Assembly (NCBI GenBank): GCA_900323505.1
Contig: OOIN01000001.1
Coordinates: 2,418,001-2,482,000 of the forward strand
Reading direction: 5' to 3'
Source of the DNA: Ustilago trichophora
Taxonomy: Eukaryota; Basidiomycota; Ustilaginomycetes; Ustilaginales; Ustilaginaceae
DNA: 64,000 nucleotides
Under the pieces are notes generated by a model. The model was given only the letters and a program-made list of their open reading frames with translations. It ran no database searches and had not been told where the DNA came from. Shown here in pieces: positions 16,695-29,000 of this stretch (the stretch's first letter is position 1; each line of letters begins with the position of its first letter). The position numbers were made by a program, and so were the translations under genes.

Positions 16695-18461
16695 TTAGGC
16701 CAAACCAAGCGATCCAGCAGGAGCGGGAGGTGGAGCGCCCGCAACCTCACGTTCTGCCTTGAGGGACATCATGCCTGGGTTGGGCGAGAGGTCCATCCTA
16801 GGGGTCATGTTGTTGGAGAATTGCCTGCGGTCGTCGTTGATGCTCTGGACGGCCATGTAAGGGCTTGAGCGCTGGAATTGCTGCGCCTGCTGCTGCTGTT
16901 GCTGCTGCTGCTGTTGTTGTTGTTGCTGCTGCTGCTGCTGGGTGGGGAGCTTGACGTTGATGGGGGCGAGGTTGTTGGCGTAGTAGCCTTGGGATTGCTG
17001 GTCGATGTAGGAGCTACCCGTGCCAGAGCGACCACGGGTGGGAGCTTTGGGCATCTTGAGCGGGAACGGGCGTGAGTTATCCTGTTGGAGGAAAGTTCCC
17101 GACGCCGAGGGGACAGTAGGCTGGGGAGGGGCAAAGCCAGACATCTTGTTGCCAGAGGGCGAAAGGAGCGGTGGCTCAGGTCCAGGTCCATTCAAGGGTG
17201 TGCGAGGCGACATGGTGCTCGAGGAAGCGCCGTTAGAGCTAAGCGTTGCAAGGCTGCTGTCCGAGTGAAGGCGGTGATGCGCGATACCGTTGGGCGCAGA
17301 CGATGCCGACAAGAAGCTGGTGTTGGAGGCAGACGAATGAAGGGATGGGCTAATGAGGGAGGAAGTCGAGCTATTGCTCATGCCACCGACACGGCCGCCG
17401 CTGCTGCCGTACATGCCTCCAAGGTAGCTGCCGTTGGAAGAGGATTGCGATCCCAAGCTAGGCAGCTGAGAGGTGGACGACTGGGGGGTGGCCGAGTTAG
17501 GAAAACGGCCGGTGGGACTCAACAAGCTTCCTGGCTGGTTGATAGGAGCCGAAGCACTTCGGTCGTACGCGTGGTGGGCGGCATCTTGCTCGTAGCCGTA
17601 GTACTGATTGGAGGCGACGGGCTGACCGTACCTTGCCCTGAGACCTTCACGGTCATCAACGGGGCTGGCGGTGCTGGGCTGCCACCCGTTGTTGGGCATC
17701 TGCAGCGGCATTGGTGGGCGTGGAGCAAGCACTTGGGTGCCGAAAGCCGGGCTGGAGAAGCTAGACTCTCCACCAGGAGTGCTGGCGAGCATACCATCGC
17801 TGCGGCTCGAGGGCGAGATGTGGCCGTCACGACCATAGGACGACATGGGACCAGAGACAGAAAGCGAAGGGTTGGTAGGCTGCGAGCCGGTGGTGGCCCT
17901 GCGCTTGTAAGGACCACGCTTGATGCCACGACGCCTCTCCTTACGGGCGCTGTCCTGGCAGGTGTCAACGAGACCGTACTTGACGCAGCGACCACAGGGT
18001 CGACCTTCGTCGCACTTTTTGCAGGCCTTCTGACAGTTGACACAGGCGTTTTTGACCTGCTTGCGCTTGGGTCGGATACCGGCGCCCTGGAGAGCACCAT
18101 AGCCGTGCTGGTGGGCCAAGAGGTCTGCGTGGTGGCCCTGGAACTGACCGCCAGACATCATGTCGGGATGGCTCATCTGATGCGCGGCGTAGAGCTGGCC
18201 GTTGGGGTCCATCTGTGGCGAGGAAGTGTGGTGAGAGTAGTAACCAGCGGTGTGTTGCTGAGAGGCAACTTCGCTAGGATGATGCTGGGTTGGATGGCCG
18301 TAGAAGCCTTGGCTAGAGTAGGCAAATTGAGAGCCGACTTGCGAGGCGCCATACTGGCTCATTTGCTGCTGGTGACCGCCGTAGGACTGGGTGGGGACGG
18401 ACGAGTCAGCGCCCTGGTTGAGGTGATGCGGGTGCATCGGTGGTGCCATTCCGTAAGTCAT
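16695..18461 (-). CDS. Zn(II)2Cys6 transcription factor with polyglutamine tract
   Basis: 588 residues, one exon. A fungal binuclear zinc cluster lies at about residues 134-190: six Cys in CVNCQKACKKCDEGRPCGRC and the Cys of KYGLVDTC. It is followed by a very basic linker (RKERRRGIKRGPYKRR) that should contact DNA and serve for nuclear import. The N-terminus is rich in Gln, His, Tyr and Gly, and the C-terminal two thirds is Ser/Pro/Gly-rich, probably activation or interaction regions. An 18-residue Gln run (16887-16940) is coded by mixed CAG/CAA. No fungal-specific middle homology domain is evident, so it is not a classic Gal4-like regulator. I do not assign a gene name. The start ATG at 18459-18461 precedes the conserved part by over 130 residues. 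It has an exceptionally long upstream region. Confidence 0.9.
   Translation of the reverse strand: MTYGMAPPMHPHHLNQGADSSVPTQSYGGHQQQMSQYGASQVGSQFAYSSQGFYGHPTQHHPSEVASQQHTAGYYSHHTSSPQMDPNGQLYAAHQMSHPDMMSGGQFQGHHADLLAHQHGYGALQGAGIRPKRKQVKNACVNCQKACKKCDEGRPCGRCVKYGLVDTCQDSARKERRRGIKRGPYKRRATTGSQPTNPSLSVSGPMSSYGRDGHISPSSRSDGMLASTPGGESSFSSPAFGTQVLAPRPPMPLQMPNNGWQPSTASPVDDREGLRARYGQPVASNQYYGYEQDAAHHAYDRSASAPINQPGSLLSPTGRFPNSATPQSSTSQLPSLGSQSSSNGSYLGGMYGSSGGRVGGMSNSSTSSLISPSLHSSASNTSFLSASSAPNGIAHHRLHSDSSLATLSSNGASSSTMSPRTPLNGPGPEPPLLSPSGNKMSGFAPPQPTVPSASGTFLQQDNSRPFPLKMPKAPTRGRSGTGSSYIDQQSQGYYANNLAPINVKLPTQQQQQQQQQQQQQQQQQQAQQFQRSSPYMAVQSINDDRRQFSNNMTPRMDLSPNPGMMSLKAEREVAGAPPPAPAGSLGLA
16887..16940 (-). 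repeat. CAG/CAA tract coding Gln18
   Basis: Eighteen glutamine codons in the C-terminal part of the Zn-cluster factor, interrupted by CAA codons, which tends to stabilise length. Likely length-variable among strains. Confidence 0.9.
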
Positions 18462-19280
18462 GTTGCCTGAGTAAACGCCTGGGCGACCAGACCTGAGATG
18501 GCAAGCCGGGTTGCTGCTAAAGGTGGCGAGGTGTCGCTACTGCTAATGGTCTGCAATGGTACGCAGCGATGTTCTGAATGCTGCAGACTGTCGATGGAAC
18601 AAGATGATGTGCAAAACGTCGAGATCCAAAGAAGTAAGATGGAAATAGATGGTGAGAACGAAGGATGGAGAGATGGCGCGGTGTTGTTGTTTGCGTACAG
18701 GGAAGGTGTCGAAGCTAGGGAGGGTCAAGGTGGAGAGCGGAGCATCAGGGGACGTCGGAAGACGACTGAATAGGGAAGGGACGGATCTATAAAGGGAAGT
18801 GGACGGAGTTGATTGAGAGAGCAAGGGGAGGAAGGGCCAAACAAGGAGAGGACCCAAGTCGGTACGACTTTTTGGTGAGGGTCGGAGACGGAACTTTGAG
18901 TCGAATCATGCCACAGGCAGAGAGAAAGAGAGAGAGAGAAGAGATGCAGCGGTGGCAGCAGCGTCGAAGGAGGCGAACGGAGAGCGAGCGGGGAACGAAG
19001 CTGTGCACGAAGCGGATCAGCAGCCTGCGCATGAGCGATTTAGGACCAAAAGCTTCAATCATGGGGCAAGGTCTCGACAACTAAGCACTACATCAGCATC
19101 ATCCACAGATGCGAGAGAGTACACGACCAAGATGGCCACGACGAGAGACTGAGGGAGGCAGTTTGCGAATCGAACGAGCGAGCAGGATGAAGCATGGCCA
19201 ACGATGCGATGCGGAGGAGCTAGGCCACGGGGACCGGGTTTCGAGGTTGCGACCGAAGGGTCAGAAGGAAGGGGAAGGGC

Positions 19281-19298
19281 GAGAGAGAGAGAGAGAGA
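19281..19298. repeat. (GA)9 microsatellite
   Basis: Dinucleotide run within the purine-rich leader region upstream of the Zn-cluster gene. Confidence 0.85.
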
Positions 19299-20054
19299 CA
19301 GAAGATCAGGGTGCATCTCGGCAGTGAAGGGGAGAACCAGGAACATAAAGAAGAACGACGCTGCCATCAACGCAGGGAAGCGAAGGGGGAAAAAAGCAGG
19401 CACATAAGAACACAGAGAGAGGGAGAGAGAGCAAGCGAGTCGGCAGTACCCATCTGGTCAGGCTGATACTGTATTGCTGCACACCGTACTGGAGCTGCTG
19501 TTGCTGTAGGCAGATGCGTGCTGCTGTAAGAAGGAGGAGGAGGGCGAAACGAGTGTAGCTGTAAAGTACAGTACTGTACTGTACGGTACGACACCTAAAA
19601 TCGAAAGAGGAAAGGAAAGTGAGACGGGCGCATCCGGTCAAGGGAAAGAAAGAAAAAAATCAGAGAGCAAAGACTCTGGGTGTTGGGAAGGGAGAGCCAA
19701 ACACAACAGAGCGGTGCGATGCCCTACGAGGCGATACCACACTATGGCATTGGGGCTGTGTGTATAGCCAGGAAGCGGGAGGCAAGTGCAGCAGGACTCT
19801 ACACAATGGCTTTCCCACATGGCGGTTGGGTGACTGCAAAGAAAGGTAGGAAGAGAGACGAGATGAGATGGCGGAGGATCAGTACCGGACCTAAAAGGAA
19901 GAGCGAGAGATTTGGCTATGTGAGCCAGCACATCAACAGCAAGGGAAGGGTAAGAGGGAGAGAGAGAGAGGGAGGGAGCCGCATCGAATGCTGTTGCTGC
20001 TGGACGAGGTGCATGATGTGTGGGAAGCCACAACCCGCATCCCAAAAACAAAAC

Positions 20055-20055
<1 letters not shown>

Positions 20056-20092
<37 letters not shown>
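20056..20092. repeat. Poly(A) tract, 37 nt
   Basis: Uninterrupted A37. No target-site duplication or element body is evident beside it. Confidence 0.9.
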
Positions 20093-20097
<5 letters not shown>

Positions 20098-22445
20098 CCA
20101 GGAACAGCAACAGCAACAAGCCTCCCTCTAAGAGACAGCATGCAAGACCTCTCCGGAAGCCTCGGTGAAGCAAACAAGTAATTTATTTTATTTTTATCTT
20201 TTCTTTCCCCTTTTCCTCTTTGAACCTTCTGCCCGAGCCCCACGCATACATTGATTGCATGTCCAGTATACTAAACACTCGCTCACATACGACTTGAGGG
20301 AGAATTCGACTTTGAGCGTTCTGAAAGATCAGATACGAAGCAAATATGTCTGCGCATGACAAATGAGATCATATCAAATCCAGTGTGATCAACCAAGAGG
20401 ATCATGTCCACGCACAATGGCCGTCTTGTTGCTTTTGTGTGGAGAGGTCGAATTCGAGACAGAAAAGCCTGGGCCCCCAATCGGGGAAAGCCCAAAGACA
20501 GAGAGGGGGCTATTTGCGGTAACCTTCCCTGGCATCTGGGCAGTCTCGTCGAATCGAAATTACTTATTCGAGAGAGAGAGAAAGTGGCGCTTCACGCTTG
20601 CTTGCAGAGTCGTGCAAAAGTTCAAACGCGGGATCGTTGCTACCCCAAGTGCAGAGTTGTTGTTTTGGAAAAACATATCAAAAAATAAAAAGCGGGCTAG
20701 AATCCATGGGTCCCTCTCAACTCGAATCCCGAGACGGCGGCGAATCGATCAAGCCATGCTTGTAAGCCGCCTATCCTTCGGCCACTCCTCGTGGCATCGT
20801 TGTAGCAAAAGCATAGAGCTGGAGGAGACCTCTGCGCTGGTCTTCCATCCTATTTCATCTTCTGCGGCCACGACAAGCAAGGATCATCCGAGTTCACCTG
20901 TCTGGCAGGAACAATGCGCTGTGACGATATGTTTTTTCGTCTCGAGATGCCACGAAAAGGCACTTCGGACGAGGACAGGTGATCAACGAAACCTACCAGC
21001 ACCACCACAACAGATTTGTCGTCATGGGCCTTACGCGCATCTCTCTTTTTCCCCCTCGATTGAAACACGCCCTTCTTGGTGTCAGATTGGGCAGCACAAC
21101 CAAGTATCAAGATGGGCGCGCGACGCTCAAGATGGGGGAAATCAAGTCTGTGACCTAGACGACAGTGCAGCCGGGCCCAGAAAAATTCGCAAGGCACCTC
21201 TTTTTTCTCGCCTACGGTGCAGAACGACAGTATGCTGCTGTAGCCTCGGCCGCGTAGTGACGCTCCTTGTGAATCTTTCTGTTTCTGCTTGGAGCTTGAA
21301 CGGGTGCGTTCCGCGGTTCAGCAAGATGATTCTTACACACAAGCTCTGTAGTCTTCCACACGGACCAGTTTCCGTAGCAGATGTCTTTCCGGCTAAGGGA
21401 GAGGCAGATTAACGAGCGTATGTGGACAAACGCGAAAGAGATACACGTCGAGGAGGACGCACGCGTCGCATCTCAGCTCATCCGTGCATGTTCGGCCTCC
21501 GTCAAGTCCTGAGAGCGGCATGGAACGATGCTAACTGTACAGAGCTCTCGAAATACGCGAGAGAAGTCACGTACACACACTCTCTCTCTTCCCTTGTTGA
21601 GTGCTAGCCAAGTTGCAAGCTTGTAGCGTTAGTGTGGATTCTGTAGCGAGCTGTGAGTGCGTGGCTGGCACCTCTTCGTAATTTTTTTTTTCCCACACAC
21701 ACGATTCAAAAAATGCTCTCGAGAGGTCCAGCTGTGAGCCGTCCTAAAGTGCCCACTCTATCGAAAATTGCCACGTGAAGCAGGCCGATTGGGGCGAAAA
21801 CGCAGAGAGAAAAATAAAATAAAAAAGGACACTTCGCTTGGGAATTGGTCGCAGTAGGTTCCAGCTACTGTATTCTTTGGAGACCAATTTTCAAATTGAC
21901 ACGAGTCGAAAACAGACAAGAGAGAGAGTTGCATTTGGTTGGCATGAATTCACCAGCAAGAACACGAGTTCAATTCAACTCCCGTCTCACTTTTGCAGTG
22001 TTTTGATGCGAAGCGTATGCTGCTGTAACTTACTCTGGAGAAGGGAGGAAGGGTTGCTCGGAGAAGGAGGAGCAACTTCGCTCTGCACCTCGGTCATACA
22101 AAAGCAAAGGTTGCTTCCAAAAGATTAAATGGAATTTCCTTCCCACCCTATGACCACCGTTGACCGATCTATCCTCCAAGCCGCCTCGTTCCGAGATCCG
22201 CTTAGGGCCAGGATTCTCTCTCTCTCTCTCTTCCCTTGGCTCGGCTCTACCAACTTAGGCTCGGAGAAGAGGGTTTTCTCTTTCACCTTGCCGAGGTGGA
22301 CACATCCGTGAAAAGCTCGTCTCCTTTGACCTCTTCAGACTGTCGTTGTGATCGAATGCGATACAGCCCTTCTCATTGAAGGAGTTGGTTGCTACCAGCA
22401 TCACAGCAAGGAGCTAGGTCAAGATGACAGATTCTGTATGGGCCC

Positions 22446-22468
22446 AAAAAAAAAAAAAAAAAAAAAAA
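22446..22468. repeat. Poly(A) tract, 23 nt
   Basis: A23 followed by one G and more A. No attached element was recognised. Confidence 0.9.
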
Positions 22469-25082
22469 GAAAAAAAGAGCCACAGCAGACCGTAGATCAG
22501 CCAGGCACATGAACGCGCCCCGCCTCGCTTGCGATCGGAATTAAGCTGTCGAACCCTTTCTTTCTTTTGATTTTTGCCATGTGTGCGCTACTCCGCTCGT
22601 CGTTGATAGTTTCGCAAAAGTCTTTTACCCCTTCGACGCTGAGGCTGGTTAGCTATCCTTTAATCGGTGTAGCGAATATCTAGTCAAGTTCCATGCAGTG
22701 ACAGCAAGAGTAGAGACGCGAAAGCTTCGTACGGCATGTGTGGTGAGATAAAAAGAACGTGTCGCTGTGGAGCTTCGCCCACACGGAGCGGCGGTCCGGA
22801 CGGTGAGATGTCCTAACTGTTCCCGTCCCAGCACCGTCGAAGCGCCACTCCTGATACAGTACAACGGCAGAATGACGCCAAGAACAACGATCAGCAATGC
22901 TTGAGTCGGTCAAGTCGGTCTTGACTCTTGCGCACATATTTGATTTTGGCATTCTCAACCGTTGACATGGCAGAGAGAGGGCTTTTGCGAGGCACAGGGA
23001 GACGTTGCACTATGTGGGTTGCTGTATTTAGAAAATCTCGAAAGAAGAAAGCAGGTCCCGCGTGTCGGGGCAACGGCACATCTCTCTATCCGTGGATCAA
23101 CAGGTCGGAACACCCGCGCTCCGTATAAAGTATTGTATGTACTGTATGTGTTGTCGCATTTGGCAGATTCTTCTACTACTGTACTTCGGTCACTGTTTGC
23201 TGAACTGTGATGGTTTCTCTTGAGGATGCATCAAGAAGTATACATGCAGCAAATTGACAGTGAATTGCGCTTCCGCTGCCGCAAGTCTCTTTGATTTCTG
23301 GTTTAAACTTTTCCATGGCATCCTGAACGGCTGTCACAACCTGCACATTGGTCAGCAATACCTTTATCTCGACCCCCTTTGACTGGTTTTGCTCTTGCTT
23401 CTTCGTGTAGAAAGCGAACACAGTTGCATGTGTCTCAAAAGCATCAGCAAGGGGAGAAGGCAAGCTAAAACGCGCAAAACAGCGGGTGTCCACCATCCGC
23501 TCACCACCTCCTCCATTCATGCTGTTTTCAAAGTCGCAGACCAAAGAGAAAAACTAAAAAAAGGAGAAAAATTGCGAGGGATGTCTTGCCTTCCGTCGGT
23601 CAAGAATCAAAATTGGGGCCAAAATTTGGTGTGCGAGAGTGCGAGAGAGAGACCACTTTAAACAGGTGAAACCTGGATGTGACGGCTTCTGCGCTGATAA
23701 ATCCCAAAAGACATAAAAAAACACACACACAGAAAGTTTTCTGTCTCATTCTGTCCATTTTTCCGTACAGGTCAAAGTGCCTTTCCTCTCCCTGACAAGG
23801 GGCAGCAAGCAAGACGCCAAAGCGTCCCAGCCCAGACGAAAGACACGCCTACACACGAGAGAAACCTCTCAAAAAGCCTTCTCTTGCCAACTCACCCGCA
23901 ACTGCGACAGACCCTTACTGTGTACCTACTGTCCTGCTGTTGCCGCTCTCTCTCTCCGTTTCCCACGAAGAGAGTCGACTGTGATGCCATGCCATCATCA
24001 TCATCGTCGATTCAAAATGAGAAAAAGGGCTGGATCTTTGCTGCAGAATAGGCTCCCGCTCGGTCCAAAAGGCAGAACATACATTTTAATGCTCCTCCAT
24101 CCTCCATCATCTCTCTCCTCTTTTCCTTCTCCTTCTTCTCGCTCTGACAAAGGGTTTCTCCTTCTGCCCTTTGTCACTCATATGAATGACAACTCTGAGA
24201 TGACTGCGCATTGCAAGCGTGGGACCGGTGAACCTGACTATGCCATTCCATGTCTCTCTTTTTTCTTCCTCGGGTTTGGGCCGAACCATCATGCCCAAGT
24301 GCCCCCTGCGTGGCCTTATACATAGACCACTGAATCGGCACGATTCGATTCTCTCCCCAGATCGAAGCTTGACCACACTTCAATGCCATGATATCTCTCT
24401 CCCTCTCCCTCTCCCTCTCTCTCTTGCTCGCTTGCTTTCTCGTTCGCTATATATTGTACACGAACCGGACAAAGCGGTTGAGGATACGGTTACTGGCGGA
24501 TATGTCGTAAACAGAGAGCAAGCCGTAGTTGACCTCCAGCCCGACCAAGTTTTCGCTATCAACAGGGCAACTTTTGACCGGTGAATCGTCTCTTTCTCCC
24601 TCGCGAGGACACGTTGCATCGCAGGACAATAAACCATACACATGATCTGTCTCTCTGCCTTACACTACGCATGCATCTTTTCTAGCGCTCTTCCATCGTC
24701 TCTATACTGTTCTGTACAGTACAGCAGGAATGGGCGTCAAAAAAAACAGAATCAGGGCAAGTCTCACCTGCCCACATCGGCAAAAGAGTCCTAAGCGATG
24801 GAATCGCAACGCCACCTGCAACGTGGCTCTCTTTTTCTCCTCTACCTCTTTCCACTATATGCCAGATCTGATCAATCTCCCCCTTCCTCCTCCTCCTCTT
24901 TCATGGCTGAGCGGAGATGAATCCTCTCGCTCTTTTACACCACACGGCTCGGCTAAGTGTGCTTCCACGAGGCAAAGACCAAAAAAAAAAAAATGCACAG
25001 TGCTTCGGATGCAGTGGAGCGGGTACAGATTGCAGAAAGTGAATTGCAGCTCAGCAGACACTCTTTGTTTTTAGGTTTTGTC

Positions 25083-25100
25083 TTTTTTTTTTTTTTTTTG
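25083..25100. repeat. Poly(T) tract, 18 nt
   Basis: T18 in the gene-free stretch; no function apparent. Confidence 0.85.
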
Positions 25101-26009
25101 GTGTGGGCGGAGTCTCGATGTTGTTGCATCCGGACATGTCTTTCACAGCAAGGGAGAAGGTCAAAGGTACTGTAGCTTGGATACAGTAGGGTTATCGCCT
25201 ACTCGCCGAGCAGAAAGAGATCCGATTGCCCCGCTCTGTCTCGATTTTGAGTAACTACTCCTCTCTGTCAAGATCTCTACAGTACCACAATCACTCGCAA
25301 GTTTTTGCCCTCTTCCGCCGCACCCGAAGCCCGCATCAGCAGTAACATCTTTGCCCATCCCGTGGTTCCGAAAAGCCAGATGCGTGAGAGTGACCCTTTT
25401 CGGACTCCTAGAAGCCAACAATGAAGATAGAATGCGCGCAGTGCTGGGTAAGTTCAATACACCAGTTACCCAGCTGCAGCAGACACATAACGTGGCGTCC
25501 TGCAGTTGGTCCTCAACTTTCGACCTCCTGATTGGCTCGTAATCGCATCTCAACACACAGAGGCTTGCAGATGGCAATGCAACAGACGGATCAATTTCGA
25601 CACAACAATGGCCTGTCACGCACCGGTAGCACAATGTGTCGGTCAGCACCAACTCCGCCATGGGTCCACGGCAACGATGGGAGGTTACAACGGCAGAAAG
25701 ATAGTAAGCTTCAGCAGCTCAATGGCTAAAAGTCAAGAGACAATGCTGCGTTCTGAGATAAGCCTTGTCGCTGACCTATCTGCACTCTTGACGCGACGGC
25801 GGGCACATTTTGAGTTGTTTGGAATCCTTGTGCTGATACAACATGCTACTCACCAGTATGCAAGGATGATCTCAATGTGTGTGGCGATGGCGATCAACAG
25901 GCCGTGTCTCAAGTCGTGTTTGGGAAGATAAAATTGTTGCGTATTCGTGGTCAGGAGTTCACTACCGTGATTGATGAACCATGGAATGCTAGCTAGCCCA
26001 AGAGAACTC

Positions 26010-29000
26010 CTACTCAAAGTCGACACCGGCCAGCTCATCCACCGTCTTCTTGCGGTGGCTTTTGGATTTCCTTCTCCCCTTGAGCGATGATGGCGATGCC
26101 TCGGCGCCGCCCATGGCAGCTTCACCGTCCAAGTCGAGAGGAGTCATGCGTTCCGACACCTCGCTGACACGACCGCGTTTAGAAATACCGGCTCGCTTCT
26201 TGGACGGTGACTGGGGAGTCGTCTCGGCAGTGTCCGTGTCGCCCTTGCTGGGCGGACGCGCACCGAAAAAGTCATCTTCGTCGTCCTCGAGCGACCAAGT
26301 CGATCCCACCGGCGCAGGCGACTGCGCAGCTGCTGCTGCGCGATCCTTGTTGAGTCGACGCTTGGCGTGCATGGCTCGTGCCGAATCCGCCTTCTCTTGC
26401 GCTGTTTGTGCTTCCTCTGCCTGCTTCTTTCGAAGCATAGACTCGGCCAGCTCGTCGTCGTCGAGCAGCAGCGAGACAATCTCTTGTGGCTTGGCCATGC
26501 CTGTCTCGCTGTACGCCTTGGTGCCCACCACAATGTCCTGCACCTCCTTCTTGTTTCGCGCCAGTCGGACGATGCGCTCGTCGATTGTACCCTTGGTGAT
26601 CAGTCGGTACACCGTCACCTGCTTGGTCTGACCCAGACGATGCGCTCGGTCCATGGCCTGCGAATCGTTTGACGGGTTCCAGTCGTGGTCGTAGAAAATG
26701 ACCGTATCGGCCGCCGTCAGGTTGATGCCCAGACCACCGGCCCTGGTCGAAAGCAGGAAGATGAAGAGCTCTGGCTTGGTCTGCCAATCTGTCACCATGT
26801 CTCGTCGATCGGAGATCTTGGACGCACCGTCGAGACGCAGATACTTGTACTGACGGTAGATGAGGTATTCTTCCATCAGGTCGATCATCCTTGTCATTTG
26901 GAAGTAGATCAGAACACGGTGGCCGTTCGCCTTGAGCTCCCTCAGCAGCACGTCCAGCTTGGCGAGCTTGCTCGAATCGACGATCAGCTTGTTCATCTGC
27001 GGCACTTGCATGCCGTTGTATGGCAGCTGGTCGATGGACGAGTCGCGGACCACGCCCTGAGGTGGCACATCCGGCAACTCGCGCTGCAGCTCTTCGACGC
27101 GCTTAACCGATTCGCGTCCTTCCGGAGACAGTCCGAAGAGCGTCGCCGAAACCTGTGGGTCGCGAGAGAAGCGCTCCTGTGCTTGCATGAATGGCCCGTC
27201 GTTGCTGTACAGCCTGATGGGCGGTGCAACCGCAGGCGCGACCACAGCTCGTGCAGAGTCCTTGGCCAAGTACGAGTGTCGACGGTAGTCCGCCGCCACT
27301 TCCTCCAAGGGCATCAGCAGCGATGGTGCACGTCCCGAATTCGTGGGCATGGGTCGCAACATCTTGGCGATGGGACGGATAGAGGCAGCAGCAAAGGTGT
27401 CATCGCTTGCAAAGGGTTCAATGGAGCGCCATCGGCGTTCCTCAGCCGCGGCTGCGAGAATGCGCTTGATGCCAGTGCTGTGGAAGGCCTTTTCAGCTTC
27501 CGGTGCAGTGACGCCAATCAGTGGAAGCGATGCGAACGGCGAGCGCTCGCGCTGCAACGATTCGTGAATGTGAGGAGCACGCCAAATGTTGAACAAGTTC
27601 TGGAGGTAGCCTGTGTCGAAGCCCTTGCGAGTGTCGTGACCAGGCACGTCAAAGAGACCGCCTTCCCTAACGAGGAGCTTGGGCACCTGTAGCTCGATGA
27701 GCGAAGTTGTCGAGTCAGGAAGATTGAGCAGGTCTCCCTCGCGCGCCAGCGAACCGGAGCGTGCGAAATCGGCGAGTGCAAAAGGTGCGCGCACGTCAGC
27801 TCGCTCGAACAGCTCCGGGTGGTTACAGACCTTGCGGAACTGCATCACCAGATTCATCAGACTCTTGAGACCAGCCTCGTCATTTGAAGTGGCACGATCC
27901 ATGAGCTCAGCCACCGAGATGTTGGCACGAAGACCACGGTAGAGCATCTTCTGACGCGCACTGAGGTCACAGAAGAGGTCGATCTCGATCTTGTCGCCGA
28001 GCTCGTTCTGCACGTTCTTCTTGATACGACGAAGCATGAAGGGCTTCAGGATCATGTGGAGACGACGGAGCTGGTGCTCATTGAGCGTACCTTTTTGCTC
28101 GGCATGACTCTCGATATCTTTGGAGAACCATTCGCTAAACTCGTCGTGAGAGTCGAAGAGCGAAGGCATGATGAAGTGGAGAAGCGCCCAGAGCTCCTGC
28201 ATCGAGTTCTGCACGGGCGTACCCGTCAGCAGGAGTCGATTTCGACAGTTAAAGCCCAAGAGCGTTTTCCATCGGATACTGCTCGAAGACTTGATAGCTT
28301 GCGCCTCGTCCAGAATCATGTACTGCCACTTGACGCGCTGAAAGTACTTTTCGTCTGAGACGACGAGCTGGTAGCTGGTGACAAGGACATGGAACGGAGC
28401 GTCGCGGTTGTACGAGATTTGCTTGCGGTTCCAGAACTTTCGCAGCACGGCACGATCCTTGACGTTACCCCAGTACGGCAGAGCCTTGAGGGTGGGCACA
28501 AACTTGCTGATTTCCTGTTGCCAGTTGTGGAGCGTCGAAGCGGGAGCAATGACGAGGAAGGGACCCCAGATATCGTGCACCTCGGCAAGGTAAGCCATGA
28601 GCGAAATGGACTGGACCGTCTTACCAAGACCCATCTCGTCCGCAAGAATACCGTTGATACCTTGCTCGTACAAGTTGGCAAGCCAGTTGAGACCCTTGAG
28701 CTGGTACTCTTTGAGCTGGCAGGTGAGCATCTTGGGCTGCTTGATCTCGGTTTGACCCATCGAGGTGGGGTTGAGGAAGTTCATGTCATCCGAGTCGAAA
28801 GCCTTGCCGAGATCCTTCTCCTCGATCTGCTTGCCGGGACCGGCATCCAGACCCTCACGTTCGCGTGCAACGGCTTCGTTGCGCTTTCGCTCCTCCGCGG
28901 CTGCTTTGTCGAACGCTTGCGCCTTCTCCTTGGCGAGACGTACGGCCTCCTGAGCGTTGCGGGCAGCATGGGCGCGGAGGTTGCTCTCGTCTTCGTCATC

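Larger units (their letters stand above)
18462..26009. other. 7.5 kb stretch without a convincing gene
   Basis: It lies between the start of the Zn-cluster gene and the stop of INO80. The first 1-2 kb is purine-rich on the plus strand (pyrimidine-rich in the direction of the Zn-cluster transcript), as in a long leader or promoter. It holds GA and CT microsatellites, a 37-A tract, a 23-A tract, an 18-T tract and several GTAC palindromes. The longest frame (20363-21412, 349 codons) lacks any domain-like composition. No transposon protein, tRNA or rRNA was recognised. Confidence 0.6.

Noticed and set aside
17085..18470. 461-codon plus-strand frame opposite the Zn-cluster gene
   Set aside because: Antisense shadow; the minus strand encodes a clear Zn(II)2Cys6 domain.
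20700..20810. tRNA-like stretch on the minus strand (GTGGCCGAAGG A-box-like and GATTCGA B-box-like parts)
   Set aside because: No acceptor stem can be formed, the T-stem does not pair, and no sensible anticodon arm fits even with an intron. At best a decayed tRNA.
20363..21412. 349-codon plus-strand frame in the gene-free stretch
   Set aside because: Composition is unlike a folded protein, no recognisable motif, and it runs through the tRNA-like and A-rich sequences. Chance frame.
18462..26009. Centromere
   Set aside because: No retrotransposon remnants or long AT-rich core. Length alone is not evidence.
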